Below, in pieces: positions 45,036 through 54,267 of a DNA stretch of 64,000 nucleotides. The notes under the pieces were generated by a model. It was not told where the DNA came from. It did no database searches and saw nothing but the letters and a program-made list of their open reading frames with translations. A program made the position numbers and the translations under genes. Within the stretch, counting starts at the first letter, position 1. Each line of letters opens with the position of its first letter. The DNA comes from CAZHOV01 sp964534315. GTDB lineage: Bacteria > Bacteroidota > Bacteroidia > Chitinophagales > Saprospiraceae. The stretch covers positions 16,296 through 80,295 of the forward strand of contig CAZHOV010000003.1 of assembly GCA_964534315.1 (NCBI GenBank), in the 5' to 3' direction.

Positions 45036-45797
45036 TCAATTATTTTCTGTTCCTTCAGCAGATAACTCCAAAAGCTCTTCAGCCTCTGACTTATATGCAT
45101 GCCCTGGCGTTTCTTTAATATTCTTAAAAATCTTCATTGCCCGTGGCAGATCCTCCATTTGCAAAAAGGCCAGCCCTCGGTACCACTGGGCGGCTTGTTC
45201 AAAGCGAGGATCTTTATTTTCTAAAACGACCGAAAAAGCTTCTTTGGCAGCTGAGGGACTATCCGTAGCCAGGTAAGCATTCCCCAGGAAAAACCGCGAA
45301 GCAACATATGCCGAAGTCCCTTCTTCTATTTTATTAAAATATATAATAGCTCCTTTGTAGTCTTTTTCATTGTAGCGACTCATACCTAGCTGATAGTCCG
45401 TCAAAATATCAGACTGTCCCGAGCGAACCGCCTCCCCGTTATACAATTCAAAATATTGCTCAAAAAGCGAAGAAGAGGCAACCGGTTTTTGGGAAATATT
45501 GGCCTTCCACATATAAACTATACCAAAGATCAACAACAAAAATCCTGCAACCGCCCCCACTAGCATACGTCTCCTCCTTTTCAAAGCAACCATCTTAGCC
45601 GTTTGTTTTTGAATGTCCTGAACAGATGCCCGCACTTCCTCCTCTAGCAAATAATCTTTCACCTGCTCCACTTCTTCCCTATACTTCACGGCCAGGGCTA
45701 AGTCGGGGTCTTTCTTCATAGCCTCCTCAAAGGCTGCCCGCTCTTCCACCGCCAGCCGCCCGTTTTGGTAATCATCTATTTTTTCGTAAAAATCCAT
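45036..45797 (-). CDS. Membrane-bound anti-sigma-like protein with periplasmic TPR
   Basis: 253 residues. The N-terminal ~70 residues are acidic and helical (MDFYEKIDDYQNGRLAVEER) like the cytoplasmic part of anti-sigma factors. A basic KRRRR and one transmembrane helix (~79-97, LVGAVAGFLLLIFGIVYMW) follow, and then a periplasmic region with TPR-like units (NEKDYKGAIIYFNKIEEG; AAKEAFSVVLENKDPRF). It sits between the ECF sigma gene (86-bp gap) and the CHAT gene (54-bp gap). The role as an anti-sigma factor is inferred from position and topology, because no zinc or ASD consensus is visible. Its periplasmic TPRs could contact the CHAT-TPR protein. Confidence 0.75.
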   Translation of the reverse strand: MDFYEKIDDYQNGRLAVEERAAFEEAMKKDPDLALAVKYREEVEQVKDYLLEEEVRASVQDIQKQTAKMVALKRRRRMLVGAVAGFLLLIFGIVYMWKANISQKPVASSSLFEQYFELYNGEAVRSGQSDILTDYQLGMSRYNEKDYKGAIIYFNKIEEGTSAYVASRFFLGNAYLATDSPSAAKEAFSVVLENKDPRFEQAAQWYRGLAFLQMEDLPRAMKIFKNIKETPGHAYKSEAEELLELSAEGTENN

Positions 45798-45883
45798 GGT
45801 ATTGGGTAGTCATGATTTATTGATGAACTTTTTGTTTATTCGTTAATACATTTAGTTGTTGAGCGATTGACGCCATCGCGCCG

Positions 45884-46468
45884 TCACCTCAATCCTTTCA
45901 TTTCAGGGGTTTGCTCGATCAGTTGGACCAGTTTTTTCAGGCATTGGTGTTTCTTTTTTCGGGCGACTCCATCGCTACTGTACCCCAGCTTTTCGGCGAT
46001 TTCTTTCATCGAATAGCTGGCCGCCCACAGTTGGAGAACTTGTTTGCAGGTGGAGCCAACCCTGACCAATAAAGCTTCGATAGCGGTTCTTTTTTCTACT
46101 TCTACGAGAAATATTTCAGGAGATTCCTCCTGGGCTTCGGTTTGAGAAAAGTCATCTGTCGCAGTGGGCCTCTTTTTTAATTGTTGATACCGTCGGAACC
46201 ACAGAAACCTACAAATGCCAAATAAGTAGTTTCGGATGGATTTCCCGGTCTCGAATTTGCCTTTCCTGACGGCTTTGACCAGATTGACCAGCCCATCCTG
46301 CAGGATCTCTTCGGCATCTTCTCTTTGTCCTCCGTTTTTAAGGATGAATGCAAAAACCGGCTTTACAAAATTGTCAGACCGGTAGATGTAGCTGAGCATT
46401 TCATTGCGTTCTCTCGCACTTCCATTGATTCCCTCCAAAATTTCCCGATGGGATAATGACCTTTTCAT
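45884..46468 (-). CDS. ECF-type RNA polymerase sigma factor
   Basis: 194 residues from ATG 46468 (MKRSLSHREILEGINGSARE). The frame is open to a GTG at 46504, but the intervening DNA is the promoter. Region 2 is REDAEEILQDGLVNLVKAV and FLWFRRYQQLKKR; region 4 is CKQVLQLWAASYSMKEIAEKLGYSSDGV, a helix-turn-helix for the -35 element. It has only these two conserved regions, so it belongs to the sigma-70 ECF group. It is first in the operon with the anti-sigma-like and CHAT genes and probably controls its own promoter and that of the divergent propeller gene, both with the same ECF-type boxes. Confidence 0.87.
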   Translation of the reverse strand: MKRSLSHREILEGINGSARERNEMLSYIYRSDNFVKPVFAFILKNGGQREDAEEILQDGLVNLVKAVRKGKFETGKSIRNYLFGICRFLWFRRYQQLKKRPTATDDFSQTEAQEESPEIFLVEVEKRTAIEALLVRVGSTCKQVLQLWAASYSMKEIAEKLGYSSDGVARKKKHQCLKKLVQLIEQTPEMKGLR

Positions 46469-46477
46469 ATAACTATT

Positions 46478-46502
46478 GACAACTGAGTGAAAAAACGTTA
46501 CC
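46478..46502 (-). promoter_or_regulatory. ECF-type promoter of the sigma operon
   Basis: Minus strand: GGTAACGTTTT (-35, AAC at 46497-46499) then 16 nt and GTCAAT (-10, GTC at 46478-46480). AAC and GTC are the usual ECF recognition cores. Transcription would begin within a few bases of ATG 46468, giving an almost leaderless mRNA. Confidence 0.6.
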
Positions 46503-46535
46503 ACAAAATAAAAAAATAAAAAAATTCCATTTTAT

Positions 46536-46560
46536 GGTAACGTTTTCTTTCTGCCTGGTC
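46536..46560 (+). promoter_or_regulatory. Mirror-image ECF-type promoter of the propeller gene
   Basis: Plus strand: GGTAACGTTTT (-35, AAC at 46539-46541), 16 nt, GTCAAT (-10, GTC at 46558-46560). The same boxes and spacing as the sigma-operon promoter 34 bp away on the other strand. Confidence 0.6.
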
Positions 46561-46608
46561 AATGATACAATGAATACAACATTTTTTATCGACCAAAATA
46601 TCGATCAT

Positions 46609-48714
46609 ATGAAACGTCTTTTTCTTTCTTCTCTAATGATTTGTTGCTCAATTCTTTTCGCTACTGCCCAACTCAATTGGGACTGGGCCAATCAATATCC
46701 TCAGGGGAATACCCTTTACGATCTTCATCTTTTTAATAGCGGCTCCGTACTCGCTACAGGCGACAATGCCACCGTGGTGAAGACCACTAACGATGGCCAG
46801 GATTGGAGCTATAACCACTACACCGGTGAAGAAACGACCGAATTTAAAGCCATCCATTTTGTGGATAACCAATTGGGATTTGGGGTTGGATTCGGAGACC
46901 GGATATTAAAAACGACAGATGGAGGAAATACTTGGAGTACCGTAAATTCCAACACCTTTTTTTCGTACAATGACATCCATGTTGTCAGCTCTACAGAAGG
47001 ATTTACGGCGGGAAATGGCGGAAAAATCTTTCATACAACGGACGGGGGAGACACATGGGAACAACAGGATATTGGCCAGACCAACCAACTCTTTTCCATT
47101 ACTTTTGTAGATGCCGAAAACGGTTGGGTGGTTGGAAATTTAGGCGCTATCGCCCACACTTCTAATGGAGGCGACACCTGGACCATCCAAAACTCCCCCT
47201 TTCCTTTTCTTTACTTTTCCAGTGTATTTTTCATCAATGACCAAAAAGGATGGATTACTGGAAATGACGGGGTCATCTTGCATACTTCAGATGCAGGAAA
47301 TACATGGGAACAACAGAACACTCCCACTGATAAGCTGCTAAACGACGTTTTTTTCCTTAACTCAACTAAAGGTTGGGCAATAGGAATGGATGGCGTCATT
47401 CTGACCACTAATGACGGAGGTGCAAACTGGACGATCCAGAACAGTCCTACCAATGAATGGATCTACAGCGTGAAGTTCTGGGACACCAATACAGGCTGGG
47501 CAGTAGGAGAACTGGGCATGGTCCTCTACACCTCTGATGGTGGAACTACCTGGATCGAAAAAAACGAAACCTTCACCAATGATATCTTACTGGCCATACA
47601 ATTTCTGGATGGAGAAACCGGGTTTGTAGTAGGAGAAAATACAACTGTTTTAAAGACCGAAAATGGAGCCGCAAGCTGGGAAGATATTAGCTCGGATGAT
47701 ATGTTGGGCTGGCTGTACGACGCCCATTTTGTAGATCCCCACACCGGATGGGTAACAGGCGACCAGGGCCGCATTTATCATACTGAAGATGGCGGGCAGC
47801 ATTGGTTGGTCCAGTACGAAGCTGGAGCTTCTTCTACTTTTTCCGGCATTTATGCTTTAGATGCCAACCTGGCCATCGCAGTAGGTTGGGGCGGAAATAT
47901 CGTCAAAACTACCGACGGCGGTGATAATTGGTCTCCGGTTAGTAGTGGCGTTTCGGGAATTATCAATAAAGCTTATTCAAAAGACAATATGCATTTTTTT
48001 GCAGTAGGGGCCAATGGTGTATTGCTAAAGAGCGTTGATCAGGGCGACAGTTGGGAGACTGTTCCCACAGGCACCACACAATCTCTTTTCGATATCCATT
48101 TCGTAGATCCTACTCACGGATGGATAGCAGGTGGCGATGGCACCGTTCTAACCACCAACGATGGCGGCAATACCTGGGCCCTTACTATCATAGATCCATT
48201 TATCTCACTTTCCGGAGTACACTTCGCCAATCCTGAAGTGGGCTGGGCCACCGGCAACCCTGGCAGATTATATCGCACTACCGATGGCGGCCTATCCTGG
48301 ACAGAAGAATCCCTCCCTACAGGAAAAAATTTAAATGGAATCTTTGCTATAGATGAAACGACAGCCTATGCAATAGGTCAATTTGGCACCATACTCAAAA
48401 GAGGAGAAGGCACTGTCGTCAACACCAGCGATCTTGGTTTCCAAGCAAATTTAAAGGAAGCATTCACCCTATACCCTAACCCCGCCATTAACCAAACCGC
48501 ACTTTTGTATCAACTGGACAAACCTACATACACCCAACTGCGACTAGTCGATGCTAATGGCCGGTTCGTAAAAGAACTCACCAATGAGTTGCTCCCTCCC
48601 GGTAATTATCAACTAGAGATCAATATGACCGATCTGCCCAACGGCCTGTATTATGTGATGGGAATATTTGGAAAAGAAAAAGCAGTTAGTCAATTGGTGA
48701 AGATGGGGTATTGA
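46609..48714 (+). CDS. Secreted Ycf48/BNR-type propeller with T9SS tail
   Basis: I start at ATG 46609 (MKRLFLSSLMICCSILFATAQ), a signal peptide; codons above it lie within the promoter. The 702-residue protein has about fifteen blades of the Ycf48/BNR type, each ending in a TDGGxTW motif (TTDGGNTWST, TSDAGNTWEQ, TEDGGQHWLV), with a GWAVGxxGxI strand before it. The end is a type A T9SS tail (LYPNPAINQTALLYQL ... LPNGLYYVMGIFG). It should be a secreted or surface-attached propeller. It is divergent from the ECF sigma operon and carries the same promoter type, so it is a likely member of that regulon; its function is unknown. Confidence 0.85.
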   Translation: MKRLFLSSLMICCSILFATAQLNWDWANQYPQGNTLYDLHLFNSGSVLATGDNATVVKTTNDGQDWSYNHYTGEETTEFKAIHFVDNQLGFGVGFGDRILKTTDGGNTWSTVNSNTFFSYNDIHVVSSTEGFTAGNGGKIFHTTDGGDTWEQQDIGQTNQLFSITFVDAENGWVVGNLGAIAHTSNGGDTWTIQNSPFPFLYFSSVFFINDQKGWITGNDGVILHTSDAGNTWEQQNTPTDKLLNDVFFLNSTKGWAIGMDGVILTTNDGGANWTIQNSPTNEWIYSVKFWDTNTGWAVGELGMVLYTSDGGTTWIEKNETFTNDILLAIQFLDGETGFVVGENTTVLKTENGAASWEDISSDDMLGWLYDAHFVDPHTGWVTGDQGRIYHTEDGGQHWLVQYEAGASSTFSGIYALDANLAIAVGWGGNIVKTTDGGDNWSPVSSGVSGIINKAYSKDNMHFFAVGANGVLLKSVDQGDSWETVPTGTTQSLFDIHFVDPTHGWIAGGDGTVLTTNDGGNTWALTIIDPFISLSGVHFANPEVGWATGNPGRLYRTTDGGLSWTEESLPTGKNLNGIFAIDETTAYAIGQFGTILKRGEGTVVNTSDLGFQANLKEAFTLYPNPAINQTALLYQLDKPTYTQLRLVDANGRFVKELTNELLPPGNYQLEINMTDLPNGLYYVMGIFGKEKAVSQLVKMGY

Positions 48715-48733
48715 TATTGGTGAACGGTAAGCA

Positions 48734-48778
48734 GTGAACAGTATGCAGTGAACGATCTGTTCACTGCTTACTGTTCAC
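48734..48778. terminator. Long hairpin between convergent genes
   Basis: GTGAACAGTATGCAGTGAAC (48734-48753) pairs with GTTCACTGCTTACTGTTCAC (48759-48778) with one mismatch and a 5-nt loop. The GTGAAC/GTTCAC words also repeat in the flanks. The right arm overlaps the last codons and stop of the NUDIX gene. Confidence 0.65.
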
Positions 48779-49241
48779 CGTTCACGTTCTCCACCAACTC
48801 ATCCAGCAACCCCGAGAGGCTCTTCAATATCTTTTGGTAAGCTTCCTCCATGGTAAACCATGCTGCACGATCCACTTCCGGGAAAGAAGCTATTTTTCCC
48901 GATTTAGGTGGCCACTCCATTTCAAACTCAATACTTTTGACTTTTGACGCATCAATGTCTCCTTCACAAGCAAAAGCGAAGACTTTTTTTCCGCTCGAAA
49001 GGCGGGCATAAGTGAGCGGTAGGAAGGGATTTTCTTCAGAGAGGGTAAAGCTGGTCTCTTCTTTAAACTCCCGCAGAGCGGCTTCCAGCGTTTCTTCTCC
49101 CTCTTCTATCTGTCCCTTGGGAATCATCCAGGCACCCAAATCCCGGTTTTTCCAATAAGGGCCTCCAGGGTGGATAAGTAATACTTCTAATCGGTTTTCT
49201 CTAAAGCGGTATAATAGAATACCAGCACTATGTTTGGGCAT
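48768..49241 (-). CDS. NUDIX hydrolase
   Basis: 157 residues, cytoplasmic. The Nudix box is intact: GQIEEGEETLEAALREFKEE (Gly43 to Glu62), with REFKEE as the metal site. The start is MPKHSAGILLYRF, and the LRIHPGG-type segment reads LLIHPGGPYWKN, which resembles diadenosine-polyphosphate/RNA-cap-type Nudix enzymes of the NTP_PPase family; the exact nucleotide substrate cannot be deduced. The C-terminal VNGEQ and stop are encoded by one arm of a repetitive hairpin, so the tail may have been rewritten by the repeat. It stands alone, between two divergent transcription units. Confidence 0.88.
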   Translation of the reverse strand: MPKHSAGILLYRFRENRLEVLLIHPGGPYWKNRDLGAWMIPKGQIEEGEETLEAALREFKEETSFTLSEENPFLPLTYARLSSGKKVFAFACEGDIDASKVKSIEFEMEWPPKSGKIASFPEVDRAAWFTMEEAYQKILKSLSGLLDELVENVNGEQ

Positions 49242-49320
49242 CGTGTCTAATTTTTGTAAGTAAGCCTAATCCTTAAAATAGAAAACTAGCGCAAGTATTC
49301 GAAAAATACTTTGACGGCTT

Positions 49321-49352
49321 TTTAACAAACTTCAATTTAATTGTTAGATTTG
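49321..49352 (+). promoter_or_regulatory. Probable promoter of the metal-efflux operon
   Basis: TTTA (49321-49324), 20 bp, TAGATTTG (49345-49352), which matches the -7 consensus TAnnTTTG and is one base off in the -33 box. It lies 61 bp before the TTG start of the first operon gene. Confidence 0.45.
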
Positions 49353-49413
49353 TATTTAGGCTACTTTAAAACGGTAACTTGATAAGAATTGTTAATGATT
49401 AACTAATTGAACC

Positions 49414-49791
49414 TTGCGTTTACTTCCCTTGTTCCTCGCCACCTACTTCCTCCTCGGGAGTTTGCTCCCCAGGACTGATTTTAGTCAGCTGACTAAGGTG
49501 GCTGACCTGTTGGGGCATTACCAGGAACATCAACTCGAAGCCGAAGAAGCCCTTTCTTTCCTCGACTTTCTTTGCATGCACTTCATTCATCCGGATCACC
49601 ACGAAGAAACCGGACACGATCACCAAAATCTGCCGCTCAAATCAATTCCTGCAGCTATTGATCTCATGATTAACAACCTTTTTCTCCCTCATTTTTCTAA
49701 TACGCCGCCCAAGTTTAACAGGATCACTTTTTTAGAGCACATCTTCCTTTCAGAATTTATCTTTACGATTTTTATTCCACCAGCCCGATAG
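49414..49791 (+). CDS. Small membrane/exported protein preceding the efflux genes
   Basis: 125 residues from a TTG start (no in-frame ATG upstream; the signal-like MRLLPLFLATYFLLGSLLP supports this start). A long hydrophobic N-terminus is followed by an acidic helix (LTKVADLLGHYQEHQLEAEEAL) and a histidine-rich stretch (HFIHPDHHEETGHDH). Such short His-rich proteins often precede CusA/CzcA genes in Bacteroidetes. Metal binding and a role in the efflux operon are inferred. The next gene is 67 bp away. Confidence 0.65.
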   Translation: MRLLPLFLATYFLLGSLLPRTDFSQLTKVADLLGHYQEHQLEAEEALSFLDFLCMHFIHPDHHEETGHDHQNLPLKSIPAAIDLMINNLFLPHFSNTPPKFNRITFLEHIFLSEFIFTIFIPPAR

Positions 49792-49888
49792 TCCCTTTCC
49801 TACTTTCTTACCTTTTTTAAAAATAGTGAAACAACTGTTTAAGGCCCTTCCGTCTTGAATGACAGTCTTCACAAAAAATCAATTTCTG

Positions 49889-52800
49889 ATGATAGAATAT
49901 ATCATCCGTCTATCGGTGAAAAATAAATTATTAATTATCCTCTTGGTGTTCAGCCTTATTGGTGCAGGCATCTACTCCCTGCGACAATTACCAATCAATG
50001 CTGTACCTGATATTACGAATAACCAGGTACAGGTCGTCACGGTTTCTAATTCCCTGGCTCCTCAAGAAGTAGAACAATTCATTACCTACCCCATAGAGGT
50101 CGTCATGGCTAACATTCCAAATGTCATTGAGATTCGCTCGATCTCCAGATTTGGGTTGTCAGTAGTAACGATTGTTTTTGAAGACTGGGTGCCCATCCTC
50201 GAAGCCCGCCAATTTGTAAAAGAACAGATCAGCCAGGCCGAAGGAGAGATACCAGAAGGCCTGGGTACTCCTGAATTAATGCCGATCACTACCGGCCTGG
50301 GGGAGATCTATCAATACGTTTTAGAGGTAGAACCGGGCTATGAAGACCAGTACGATCCTATGAAGTTGCGCACCATACAAGATTGGATTGTCAAACGACA
50401 GTTGGCGGGAATTCAGGGGATCATCGAGATCAGCAGTTTTGGCGGCTATCTCAAACAGTACGAGATCGCTATTGATCCGCTTCTGCTGGAAAGCGCCAAA
50501 GTATCGCTTGCAGAAGTATTCGAAGCCCTTTCCCGCAACAATCAAAACAGTGGCGGCAGCTATATTGAAAAAGGAAGCAATGCTTACTATATCCGGACCG
50601 AAGGGCTGGTAAAAAATAAAAAGGAAATAGAGCAGATTGTCGTCTCCAACCGGAATAATATTCCGGTACTTGTCAGAGATATCGGAAACGTTCAGCTCGG
50701 AAGTCCTAAACGTTTTGGAGCCATGACGATGGATGGTAAAGGAGAGGTAGTCGGTGGCATTACGCTCATGTATAAGGGGGCTAACTCATCCGCAGCTACC
50801 AAAAACGTAAAGGACCGGGTGGATGCGGTGAAAAAATCCCTGCCCGAAGGCGTACATCTTTATCCCTACCTTGATCGATCGGTATTGGTCGGAAAAACCA
50901 TCGCTACGGTTGAAACGAATCTGCTGGAAGGCGGGTTGATTGTCATCCTGGTGCTGGTGCTTTTACTGGGCGATTTTCGAGCAGGGTTGATCGTGGCTTC
51001 GATTATACCGTTAGCCATGCTTTTTGCTTTGATCATGATGAACCTCTTTGGCGTATCCGCCAACCTGATGTCGCTCGGTGCTATTGATTTCGGGATTGTC
51101 GTCGACGGAGCGGTCATCATTGTAGAAGGAGTCGTACATACCCTTTTCGCCTACCATGTCGGCAAGCAACTTTCTCAAAAAGAGATGGATGAGATCATCA
51201 TTCAATCCTCCTCCAATCTCTTCCGCTCAGCTATTTTCGGCGTATTTATCATTCTGGTAGTCTTCATTCCTATCATGACCCTGACGGGTATCGAGGGAAA
51301 GATGTTTCGGCCAATGGCCATAACGTTTAGCTTTGCCGTGCTGGGAGCATTGATCCTTTCCCTAACTTATGTACCGATGATGTCTGCCTGGGTATTGCCC
51401 AAAACCATTAAGGATAAAACCACTATTGCAGATCGTATCCTGAATGCCTTAAAATCAGTTTATACCCCCGCTTTAAAAGGAGCGTTAAGGGTCTATCCGA
51501 TTATTCTGGTCGTTGCTGTTGGCTTATTGGGCGGTAGTTATCTGCTTTTTAGCAGGATGGGGGCCGAGTTTATCCCGACTCTTGAAGAGGGTGATTTAGC
51601 GATGCAAATGGCCATCCAACCGGGTAGTGCATTGAACGAGAGTATTCATACCACCACCAAAGCAGAAAAGATCCTGCTCGATAATTTCCCAGAAATCAAA
51701 CATGTAGTCTCTAAAATAGGAACTGCCGAAGTACCCACCGACCCTATGGCAATAGAAGACGCCGATATTATGATCATTTTGAAAGAAAAAGAAGAGTGGA
51801 CCAGCGCCGATAACAGGGAGGATTTGGTAGAAAAAATGAAAGCTTCTCTCGAAGTAATTCCGGCGGCCACCTTTGAATTCACTCAACCCATTCAACTCCG
51901 CTTTAACGAGTTGATGACGGGAGCGAAAACGGATATTGCCATAAAAATATTTGGTGAAAATACGGAGGAGCTTAAGCGTCAAGCCGATCGTGCAGCAGTA
52001 TTAATCACTGATATCCAGGGAATTGGCGACATCAAGGTAGATCAAACTGAAGGACTCGCCCAGTTGAAGGTAGAATTCGACCGCAAAAAGATTGCTGAAT
52101 ATGGCTTGAACATAGAAGAACTCAACACCTACATCCGCACGGCTTACACCGGAGAAAAGGCAGGTGTGGTATTTGAAAACGAACGAAAATTCGACCTGGT
52201 CGTCCGCTTTGATGAAGTCAACCGGGCAGAACTCAATTTGAATAAGCTTTTTATCCATTTGCCCAATGGTAGCAGCATCCCGTTTAGCGAATTGGCAACG
52301 ATCAATTATACGGAAGGGCCCATGCAAATTTCACGTGAAGACGCCCGCCGGCGAATAAATATTGGTGTCAATGTCAGAAACCGAGACGTCGCCAGCCTGG
52401 TGGCCGATATCAGGCAGCGCCTCGACGAGCAACTCGAATTACCCCCAGGCTATTATATCCGGTTTGGCGGGCAGTTTGAAAACCTGGAAAAAGCCCAGCG
52501 ACGGTTGTCTTTAGCTGTACCCGCAGCTTTGATCCTGATCTTTTTCTTTCTCTACTTCACTTTCGGAAAGATCAAATATGCCCTGATCATCTTCACGGCC
52601 GTTCCATTTGCAGCAATCGGCGGAATATGGGCCCTATGGCTTCGGGGAATGCCTTTTAGCATTTCTGCAGGAGTAGGATTTATCGCCCTCTTTGGGGTGG
52701 CCGTACTGAATGGTATCGTACTCATCAGCTATTTTAATCAGCTTAAAGAAGAGGGGCAATTGAGCGATCTCAAGCAGATCGTTATACAGGGGGGGGCCAC

Positions 52801-54184
52801 CCGTCTGCGCCCCGTGATCATGACCGCCACAGTTGCCGCACTGGGTTTTTTGCCTATGGCACTCTCTACCAGTAATGGAGCTGAAGTACAAAAACCATTG
52901 GCGACAGTAGTGATCGGCGGATTGATAACCGCAACCATTCTTACCCTTATCGTACTTCCTATCTTATACTACCTGATCGATCAACGTACCTGGAAAATAA
53001 AAGCCGGAGGTATTTTACCAATTATAGTCCTATTAGGACTACCCCATATAGGCTCTGCTCAGCAACAGCCTTTGTCATTGGAGCGGGCGATTGACCATGT
53101 CCAAAAGGAACATCCGCTTTTGAAAAATGCTACGATCAATATCCAGCAAGCTACGCTGGGAATAAAAGAGGCACAGGCAGTTGATCCCCTTGAGGTGGAC
53201 GTTCAGATCGGTCAGTTTAATACGACATTGGTAGACTACAGTGTGGCCATCATGCAGCCTTTACCTAATTTAAAAGCAAATAAAGCCCGAAAAAAGCGGG
53301 CAGAACGTCAGATTGCCCAGTCCGAAAAGGAATTAGCACTTTTAGAGTATCAACTAATCTATCAACTCAAACAAGCCTGGAATCAGTGGCTTTTTCTGGA
53401 AACGCAGTTGAAGACGGTAGAGAATCAGGTCAATCTAATGGAGTCGCTTTTGGAAAAAGCCCAACTGCAACTCGATGTTGGTGAGACCAGCGGACTGGAA
53501 AAGAACGTCCTGGAATCTTCTTATACCCAGATTATAAGAGATCTACAAAAACTCCAATTAGAAGCGACGCAAGCGTACAACGAAGTGCTGGCAATCGCCA
53601 ATTTTGGAGATTCACTTCTGGCACCGTCGGATATTTCACTGGTGCCCCTCCCTTTCCCCGGGCAACTGGAGTCAGAGAATCTGTTTCTGGAACCGTTGCA
53701 AAGACAAATAGAAGTCCATCAGCAGGAAGTCGAAATACAAAATAGCCTGAAGCGACCGACCTTTTCTGTGGGCTATTTCAATCTCAGCATACGCCCGGAA
53801 TATTCATTACAAGGTGTTCTTGGAAGGGTGCAAATTCCCATTTGGAATAAAGCCCCAAATGCCCGGATCGAGCAGCGGCAACTTGACGTAAATACTGCTC
53901 AAAACGAACTGGATTTCAGGAAGAAACAGCTTGCTATTCAACAATCCAATGCACGAACTCAAGCCCTCTTACTCAAAGATCAACTCGAAAAAAACGGTCA
54001 GACTTTTAGGACACAAGCGGCCGAAATTCGCCAACTAAGCCAGTACCGGCTCGATAACGGAGCGATCAATTACTTTCAGTTCATCCAAAGTACCCAAACG
54101 GCTTTAGACAGCGAGCTGGCATATTGGGAATTGGTGTACCAGTACAATGAAGCGGTTATTAGATTGAAGTATTTTAGAAACTGA
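49889..54184 (+). CDS. CusA/CzcA heavy-metal RND pump fused to a TolC-like outer-membrane domain
   Basis: 1432 residues from ATG 49889 (MIEYIIRLSVKNKLLIILL); ATG 49859 is 10 codons upstream. Residues ~1-1040 are an RND inner-membrane pump of the heavy-metal (HME) class, with twelve membrane helices, periplasmic loops, and the proton-relay segment DFGIVVDGAVIIVEG in helix 4. After residue ~1050 a TolC/OEP-like alpha-helical domain follows (LERAIDHVQKEHPLLKNA; coiled coils, QTALDSELAYWELVYQYNEAVIRLKYF). The fusion is common in Bacteroidetes and makes pump and channel one polypeptide. Driven by the proton gradient, it should export Cu/Ag or Zn/Cd/Co ions; the specific metal cannot be told from motifs. 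It is the core of the efflux operon with the small His-rich protein and the adaptor. Confidence 0.92.
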   Translation: MIEYIIRLSVKNKLLIILLVFSLIGAGIYSLRQLPINAVPDITNNQVQVVTVSNSLAPQEVEQFITYPIEVVMANIPNVIEIRSISRFGLSVVTIVFEDWVPILEARQFVKEQISQAEGEIPEGLGTPELMPITTGLGEIYQYVLEVEPGYEDQYDPMKLRTIQDWIVKRQLAGIQGIIEISSFGGYLKQYEIAIDPLLLESAKVSLAEVFEALSRNNQNSGGSYIEKGSNAYYIRTEGLVKNKKEIEQIVVSNRNNIPVLVRDIGNVQLGSPKRFGAMTMDGKGEVVGGITLMYKGANSSAATKNVKDRVDAVKKSLPEGVHLYPYLDRSVLVGKTIATVETNLLEGGLIVILVLVLLLGDFRAGLIVASIIPLAMLFALIMMNLFGVSANLMSLGAIDFGIVVDGAVIIVEGVVHTLFAYHVGKQLSQKEMDEIIIQSSSNLFRSAIFGVFIILVVFIPIMTLTGIEGKMFRPMAITFSFAVLGALILSLTYVPMMSAWVLPKTIKDKTTIADRILNALKSVYTPALKGALRVYPIILVVAVGLLGGSYLLFSRMGAEFIPTLEEGDLAMQMAIQPGSALNESIHTTTKAEKILLDNFPEIKHVVSKIGTAEVPTDPMAIEDADIMIILKEKEEWTSADNREDLVEKMKASLEVIPAATFEFTQPIQLRFNELMTGAKTDIAIKIFGENTEELKRQADRAAVLITDIQGIGDIKVDQTEGLAQLKVEFDRKKIAEYGLNIEELNTYIRTAYTGEKAGVVFENERKFDLVVRFDEVNRAELNLNKLFIHLPNGSSIPFSELATINYTEGPMQISREDARRRINIGVNVRNRDVASLVADIRQRLDEQLELPPGYYIRFGGQFENLEKAQRRLSLAVPAALILIFFFLYFTFGKIKYALIIFTAVPFAAIGGIWALWLRGMPFSISAGVGFIALFGVAVLNGIVLISYFNQLKEEGQLSDLKQIVIQGGATRLRPVIMTATVAALGFLPMALSTSNGAEVQKPLATVVIGGLITATILTLIVLPILYYLIDQRTWKIKAGGILPIIVLLGLPHIGSAQQQPLSLERAIDHVQKEHPLLKNATINIQQATLGIKEAQAVDPLEVDVQIGQFNTTLVDYSVAIMQPLPNLKANKARKKRAERQIAQSEKELALLEYQLIYQLKQAWNQWLFLETQLKTVENQVNLMESLLEKAQLQLDVGETSGLEKNVLESSYTQIIRDLQKLQLEATQAYNEVLAIANFGDSLLAPSDISLVPLPFPGQLESENLFLEPLQRQIEVHQQEVEIQNSLKRPTFSVGYFNLSIRPEYSLQGVLGRVQIPIWNKAPNARIEQRQLDVNTAQNELDFRKKQLAIQQSNARTQALLLKDQLEKNGQTFRTQAAEIRQLSQYRLDNGAINYFQFIQSTQTALDSELAYWELVYQYNEAVIRLKYFRN

Positions 54185-54267
54185 GGGGACTGGAAAATGA
54201 AGAATTAATGAACTAAGGGATTAACCATTTAGAATTAATATTAAAAGGATTGGAAAAAATATTTATC

